Positions 57,108 through 64,000 of a stretch of DNA of 64,000 bases are shown piece after piece. Position 1 is the first letter of the stretch. Each line of letters starts with the position of its first letter. The position numbers and the translations under genes were made by a program. The notes below the pieces were generated by a model that ran no database searches, had not been told where the DNA came from, and saw only the letters and a list, made by a program, of their open reading frames with translations. The DNA comes from Zychaea mexicana (Eukaryota > Mucoromycota > Mucoromycetes > Mucorales > Lichtheimiaceae). The DNA lies in the NCBI RefSeq assembly GCF_025766255.1, contig NW_026516819.1, forward strand, positions 25,990-89,989, in the 5' to 3' direction.

Positions 57108-60100
57108 ATGGACTCTGATACCTTTACCATGCCCCAACTTGCCTATGACGAGTTTGCTGATGAATATGAAAATGTTGAAGCACTCAATGATCCAGCCTTC
57201 CGAGATGCTGATCGTACGATCAGTCGGTGAGTATCGTTCCATTACATATGCGTATATACTTGTACCTGCCCAATTCTTATATCTACAACTGTTTGACTTG
57301 CTAGTGAGGACGCACGGGAAGTTTTGTACTGGCTCAATGATGGCGAACCTACCGTAATGAACATGCTCACCGAAACCATGCGTACCGCAACCTTGGCATC
57401 AGCCGATCAAGCTGTCGAGCCTTCCATTTACATCGACAGCGATGACCTCAGGACCATCCGCTACCGGACAACAAGCGTTGATTTGACCAATATCCAGGTT
57501 GGTGTCGGCCGCCTCCTCGTCGACTGTCGCACGCAACTACAAGACCATGTATTGCGCGGCTATACCTTGCAGGAGCCTTTCTGTGATCGCTTCCATGAAA
57601 TAATGGCCGATACCAGGACAGCCGATCCCTCCATCGCATTCTTCACCAGGCCCGGCAACCCAACAGCGAACGACGACTACCTAAAGGTCTTGTTCAGGCG
57701 CCTGGCAGTGCAACACAGTGACGAATTTATTGCAAGCGTGACCGAAAGCGGCGAGCTCTTGTGGAATCTCGCCGCTCTGTACGAGTGGCTGTCCCAATGT
57801 CGTAAATTGATCCTCATGATCATGGTTCTGGTTCACATTACAAGTGGACAACCGGCGCGAGGTGAGGAGCTCGCATGCACGACAATTCGTTCGTCCGCGC
57901 GTGGGGCCAAACGTGGCATGTACTGGTACCGACAAAAGGTCATGCTGGTTCAGTACTACTACAAGCGTCGTTCGAGAGGCACTGCCGATCGTTATGTCGC
58001 ACGCTTCCTCAACAAGGAGCTAAGCGAGATTGTCCTGATGTACCTTGTACTGGTGCGCCCGTTCGAACGGTATGTGTATATTTCAATGGTTTTTTTTTTG
58101 GCTGTTGTTTGAGTGCTTAATTCATAGTACCGTTGTATCGCTAACTCGTCTGCATTCGCTTGTAGCTTTGCCTTTTATCAAACCCGGATGGGCACATCAG
58201 ACGTGGTTGTTGGTATCGAGAACTACCAGAACTTCCTTTTTGTTGCGCACGGCAAAGTCGTGACCAGCCCTATGTTCAGTAAAGAACTGCACAGGTATGC
58301 TATCTACATTATATCACACAAAAATTAGGCAAAAAGGGAGAGAGAAGGACCTGATTAACACGTACTTGCCATTTTTTCCTAGGTACACCCAAAGCCATAT
58401 GGGTGCCGGTCTCGGGCTTCAAGCCTATCGCCATGTCGCCACCTTCTTCATGCGCCACCACCTCCAACAAGGAACTCATCTGTTGTAAACAACAGAAGAG
58501 TTGCTTGCCCATCCTGACATTGACACGGTCGAAGGTGACAACAACGACGACGATATAACAACATACGAGCAGCAGCAACAAGGTGGGCGCCGACAATTGT
58601 AAATCGATTCGATCCTGGGTTCTTCGACATGCAGGCGGCACACTCTTCTTCCGTTGCGGGCATGCACTATGCTCGAACGTCAAGCGATTTCCGGTTTTAA
58701 CGACTGAATCGATCCACACGTTTGACCTATGCTCGCGAGAATGGCAGAAGTTACTGCGTACGTAGAGTCCATCCTATCTAACAGCGTAAAAGAAAAAAAA
58801 GGAAGATCTGAACTGATTGAGTATTTCATTGATATACAGATATGGTGATGCCATTGCGGCACCCACAACACAACCAGAGCGACAACCACAGCAACTGCAA
58901 CCGCAACGCAACCACCCACCCACCGCAACCCCGCAACCGCAATCGCAACCACAGCAACAGCAACTGGCTTCCGGCCCTCCATTTCCGCACCTTCCGCAAC
59001 ATATAAACCGCTTGCTCAATCAGGTCACCGAGCAGTTCATTGTAAATTTGCATCACAATGCCACCAAGACTTCGCTCCTACCATCAAATATAAACGTAAG
59101 ATACCTCTATTTTTTTGCTACCCATGGCTTCTGGCTTACGATCCTTCTCCTTGTACTCATCAACTTTCTCCTATCATGCATACTGTCATTATCACCTCTA
59201 GCGATCCTCCCTGCCCATCTTATAGCTTTACGAACCTTACTCGGCGATCCAACGGCCAGCTTTCGCTCGCGCGAGCAAGCACTCGCCATACCTCTCATTA
59301 TGGACCGCAAGCTAGACTTGTTGGTCATCATGCCAACGGGTATGGGCAAGAGTGTGCTCTTTTCTTTGCCCCCGCTCCTTGAGGAAGACAAACTCACGAT
59401 CGTCTTTGTTCCTCTTGTGGCGCTGGTCGCTGACCACATGCGTCGTTTGACAGAATGCGGCATTTCTGTTGCGGAATGGCAAGGTTAGTAGCATTGTATT
59501 ACATTTGAGAAAAAGACGAAGAGAAATTGTATTAAAGTCTGATCATGGACTTATCTTCTTCATATCTTTATATAGACAATGCACCAACAGTACCGGACAG
59601 CCAAATCCTCCTTGCGCCAGTGGAAGCAATAGCGAGAACCGCATTTGTCGAGTACTGCTACGAACAACAGCATCGTTTGGTACGTTTTGTTGTTGACGAG
59701 TGCCACCTTGGTCTGACGCAGCAGTCATTCCGTCCTGCAATGCATAAGCTGCAAGTCCATCGCCTCGTTCCTGTTCCTCTCCTTCTCCTCACCGCCACCT
59801 TGCCACCGACCATGGAGGACCAAGCCAGAATCCTTTACGCATCAAATTTCGCAACGATCCGTGCCCAGTCTACAGAACGACCGAACCTTTCCTACCAGGT
59901 GTGCGCCCACCCCTCGAAGCAGAACGACGACCAGATACACGTCATTGCAAAACATCTGCTCCATTTTGCGGGCCAACGTGGCATTCTTTTCTGTACTACC
60001 AAGGCAGAGGTCATTGACTTCGCTGGATACTTGCAAGCCCGTTTCCGGTACCGCCCCCTTAAAGCACAGTTTTACCATGCCGATATGGACGAAGACACGA

Positions 60101-61544
60101 GGGCCGAACGACAGCAGCATTGGATGTCAAACGGGGGACTGATGATCACTACGAGCGGATTTGGTGTTGGCATTGATTCCCCCAATGTACGCTTCGTGTT
60201 CCACTGGAAGTTGCCGTATAGTTTGTTGGACTATGCCCAACAAACAGGTCGTGCTGGTCGCGATGGGCTGCCTTCAGTGTGACGGGCGTACTATTGCATA
60301 GAAGAAGAGGCAAGACTTGGCAGGCTAAGCCAACGGGATGAAGAAAGAACAAAAATCGCCGACCGCGAACAGATGATGGCGTTTGCACAGGTAAATAACA
60401 AAAATTAAATAAAAATCTGTATGGATGTCAGTATGATTACAGTTGCTAATACGAGACTTTATAACAGTCAAACACCTGCCTTCGCTTTGAGATGCAGCAG
60501 TATCTTGATGGTGCTCCATTTCTGAACTGCCTCGCGGAAAACAGGCTCGAGAAGTGTAGCATCTGCGACGATACTCCGTTACGTGCTCTGGACCTCACTG
60601 TATCTCGATCACCACCGCCATTATCACCTTCTCCAGGCAGTTTCCGATATTTTAGAGCTGCTCCAAACCGCTCACAAATACCACGACCCTCATCATCATC
60701 ATCACCCCTCCAACGGCAGAGCTCAACATCGTCTGTGGGGTCATCTGCTGCTTTCGAGACAGTATCGCGACAGGAAATTCCATTCGATCTGCCTGCTCCC
60801 TCTCCTGTAAGTTATGATGTTTTTTTTAATCAGTTGTCAAAATTATACTGTATTAAACGTGTCATTCCTTTTTGTTAGGCTTACCTCCAACGCATGCAGC
60901 AGCAGCAGCAGCAACAACAACAACAAGGCCCGAGCATCCATTCTCTTGGTGGCTATACTCGCGCCCAGCAGCAGCACCAAGAGCATCGCAGAAACCGACA
61001 CGAGTTCCTGAGCCTATGCGAAGAAGCCGACGAAGAATGTGTCGTCTGTCGCGTCCGTGGTGTGCAACAATGTGGCTCGCATGCTCTTGACAAGGCACAC
61101 TGACGACTACTGCTTGCGGTGCTTCTGCGTGCATGTGAACTTCTTCGGCCATTGCATGAAATACCGGTATGTAGCCATGACACATGCTTACCCCCTTCTT
61201 CTTGCAGCAACACTGACTTTTTGTCTTCTTTGTTTCATAGGCCAGGTGTATGCTGGACTTGTGGAATACCAATCAATCATGCCTTGAGCCATGGCAGAGA
61301 GACGAATGCCTGTAACCCTGCGATCCAACGCACCGTTTATCCCTACTGTTGGGCTGCGTTTCACACTGTTGACTTTCGACCTGGCTTGCTCCAGATGTGT
61401 CAAGCCATCGATGATTCCGTACCGCCCTTAGGTTCGAAGCAAGAGTATGCTCAGTGGCTCTCCCACAGAAACCGCAATGGTGAAAGCAATGCTATGTCAC
61501 TGTTTAGAAAGTTAAAAAACACGACCTTCCACTTCCATCGATAA
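57108..61544 (+). pseudogene. RecQ-like helicase of a fungal mobile element, copy 2
   Basis: It has the same exon plan as copy 1. Exon 2 is intact here (open through 58070), showing that copy 1 lost a base at 18444-18446. Shared lesions are TAA 58486-58488 (after GTHLL) and TGA 60280-60282 (after DGLPSV); in both copies the frame continues sensibly past each. Private lesions are a base loss near 58595, another near 58690 and a two-base loss near 61096-61101. The codons that are stops in copy 1 at 21135 and 21965 read CAG and CAA here, and the C-terminal zinc exon runs cleanly to 61544 (NTTFHFHR). Helicase motifs I to VI are all present, as in copy 1. Neither copy can encode the full protein. 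Confidence 0.82.
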
Positions 61545-62260
61545 TACTTCCAGTTCTGCTCTCTCCCTCTTCCTCCTCTCCCTTTCATTTCTTTCTCTGT
61601 ATGGTTTTTTTGTCCTGGTGACTTTTTTCTACTTGTACTTGCATCTTACATTAGCCTCAACTTTCTTTTTGTCATAACAATGTCGAATGCGAACAACAAA
61701 AAAAATAGCGCGTGATCGTTGCTGCTTTCTTTATTCAGGGCCTGATTTAAAGACGATCTTTATTTTTCATAGTGAATAAAAGCGTCTGTTCGTTGCGTGA
61801 TGTGTTTCTATCAAAGTTGCTGTTGCTGGTTGCTGTACATTATTCGTGGTAGGGAAATGGCAAATAAAACATCTGTAAGAAGAAGGATTTTCGCCACCGC
61901 TGTCGTTTTTGCCTTCGCTGCATTCTACGCTTTCATTGGCTGTCTCCTCCGTGGACACCGTGGACATCACCCACTGCGCGCGATTTTCGCCCACAGACAA
62001 TGTTTCGTTATGCACGTTTGTTCAAGATCCTGTTGAAGGCTAATGGAAACCATCAGTTTATAAATCGCATCCATAGCCAGCTGGCAAAGCTGTGTCAGAA
62101 TTATATAGTTACAGCGGTATTTATTCTGCAACATGAAAAAACGCGTTATATGATGTAGCTGAATAGACGTGGATGTACAGGCAAAAAAATACGTCAAATA
62201 GCTTTTGTAAAGGCAATCATCTGCTGGTTATGATAAGACAAGTTAGCAAACAGTGGGTCA

Positions 62261-62295
<35 letters not shown>

Positions 62296-64000
62296 GTATA
62301 GAACAAAGGAGAAGACGTATAGATTCATGGAAAAGTAACGATATCACATATATTTGAATTAGACGTAGTTTTCAAAAACGTATTTCGGCAGTTGTGTATA
62401 AAAGGAAACAAAAAGATGAGCTCAGCATAGCTATAATGTTATAGGAAACGGACGCTTGTTGACGCATTACGGTAGAATAAGAATGAATAAGAAAAGTGAC
62501 GATTTATCGCATCATAGAAACACAAAACAAAATCGTTGTTCTGGAATGTCATTGGCATCAACCTCTTTATGAATGTCCAGCTCGCGCTGCAAGCCTTCGA
62601 TGCTCTCTTCACCGCTTTCTGCCCGCATTGTTCCCATAACGCTTTCTGCAAAAGAGAACGTCAATCTGCCCTCCGGACACTCCTCCTCTTATTATTCATC
62701 TTATTTTCGACTCCATAAGATACCGGAGGCTCTTGCGGCTGCTGCTCCTCTTCATGCTGTCGGTTTGCTCTGCGCCTGCTGCTGGTATGATTGCTAGGAA
62801 TAGTCATGCACTTTCACGAATAAATTTCCAGCTGCTGGCAACTTACGACATCTTGCTAGATGCCACGATACTAATACGTTCTATGTAGTAAAGCCAGTCA
62901 GAGATACGTACATGTGCTTTCGGTAATCATTGAGGTAGCTTAGCTTAAAACTTGGCGTACTCGCACTAGTCATGAACCAAGGAAATCCCAGTAAGGGTTG
63001 TGAATGTGCACATAATATTAGGTAACAAGACAAGACAAGCGAAGAGCAGATACAAGGAAATAAGATGGTAATCAATATTTCATTCTAATGATGATCTTCA
63101 GAGTAAATATGTTTACAATAGAACCTGGTTATACGGTAAGATAAAAGGGAATATCGTAATGGTATAATACAAGGATTTTCAGAATGAAGGGGTAAACAAT
63201 ATAGTGAGCAGAGGTTATGAAGAGATACAACCACGAAAGGATAACAATCCCGTTTTTTCATGAAGGATTTGTACCAGTACTGAGGGACAAGATGGATGCT
63301 TCGTTCTTGATGCATAGGAACGCCACTGTTGCTTTATATGCTCCTTGGAAATTCAATCAATCAAATATTTATACATTAATAACTTCATTGTGGATAGGCG
63401 TATATCCCGATAGCAAATAAAAACGTATGTATCACTTACGTAGGCTGCTACACAACGGAGATGGGTGAAGGAAGTTAAGGAGTCGATGGGAAAAAATATA
63501 GAGTGTATCAAGGAATGGATGTGAAAGACACGCAGTGTGTGAAATACACAGAAAGACAAGTAGAAGTGGTTCTTCGAACATGATGCCTGCGACTATATGC
63601 TATAATGACAAGAACCGCACGAAGGCAAGAGAAGCCAGGGATTCATTATCAAGATGACATAATAATCACACCAACGGAAGTGCTCCACAAGGAAGCCCTC
63701 CATGAGCCGGGCTCACAAGCCGTGTATAACGCTAGCGCCGCCGCACGAAGGCTGCCACTATCCCTCAAAGTAGAGAGAAAGTAACAAGGAGAAGCCAGGG
63801 GCAGACATCTAAGCTATACAGTGGGCTACGCTGGCTGACATCAGGGTAGATTGTTTGGGAGAAGTGATGACTTGAAATGACAAGGATTGGAGTATACAAT
63901 GTATAGGAAAATGGAAGTAGGCAATAAGTAAAAGAAATCAGGTTTTCTACAGTCTGTGGTATAGCGATACCGAAGCCAGAATAATGGATGTGCTGGCAAG
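61545..64000. other. non-coding 3' region of duplication copy 2
   Basis: Corresponds to 22184-25320. It contains a longer (TA)n run at 62265-62294, the 54-bp extra segment and the deletion junction described above. Small frames are shared with copy 1 but look compositional. No gene is supported. Confidence 0.6.

Larger units (their letters stand above)
56495..64000 (+). repeat. large direct duplication, copy 2 (cut by window end)
   Basis: Same unit as 17135-25320. It begins inside the fifth E-box unit, so only CACGTG sites at about 56598 and 56699 remain upstream of the gene. It lacks the 717-bp segment 23450-24166 (junction at 62848/62849) and has 54 extra bases at 62666-62719. The left flank, 56305-56494, is unlike that of copy 1. 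Confidence 0.95.

Overview
The window looks like a transposon graveyard from a filamentous fungus, most likely one of the Mucoromycota (Mucorales-type). The support is short GT-AG introns of about 50-110 bp in nearly every gene, AT-rich spacers, and the mix of families: Tnp2, Crypton, KDZ and Mutator transposases, a RecQ-type helicase element, an OTU domain fused to a Mutator transposase, and a serine-recombinase-like gene. I recognise no conserved cellular housekeeping gene in 64 kb. The organism call is inference from gene style, not from a marker gene.

Layout. 0-4.2 kb: one hypothetical two-exon gene with a microsatellite tail, and a diverged copy of a repeat that recurs at 23.5-24.3 kb. 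4.2-8.8 kb: a broken Tnp2 transposase (+) and a broken coiled-coil gene (-). 8.8-11 kb: gene-poor, with one tRNA-like B-box. 11-14.4 kb: hypothetical minus-strand genes, two of them related to each other, and a five-exon coiled-coil gene. 14.5-16.5 kb: a small plus-strand zinc-finger gene colliding with a minus-strand OrsD-like zinc-finger gene. 16.7-22.2 kb: an array of CACGTG/CACATG repeats followed by a decayed RecQ-like helicase gene. This helicase and about 8 kb of sequence around it recur in direct orientation at 56.5-64.0 kb. 27.1-29.6 kb: an intact-looking Crypton tyrosine recombinase. 30.2-32.0 kb: an intact-looking Mutator-like transposase. 32.0-35.5 kb: a 2.5-kb palindrome built from the 5' half of a LINE around a core of AACGATCCA repeats. 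36.8-43.3 kb: decayed AT-hook genes and a serine-recombinase-like gene. 45.1-49.5 kb: a complete Mutator element with 645-bp terminal inverted repeats and a dead transposase. 49.8-51.6 kb: the 3' part of a Mutator-OTU fusion. 51.7-52.7 kb: a C2H2 gene. 53.3-56.3 kb: an 11-exon KDZ transposase.

Most genes carry one to five lesions. Some are in-frame stops; where the two helicase copies can be compared, the stops private to copy 1 arose by C-to-T changes. Others are single-base losses in short homopolymer runs, which may be real decay or consensus error. Only the Crypton and the 30.2-kb Mutator gene keep fully consistent reading frames across their introns, so they are the best candidates for recent activity. 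Exon boundaries were worked out by hand from splice motifs and reading phase. Family names come from visible motifs; no database search was run.
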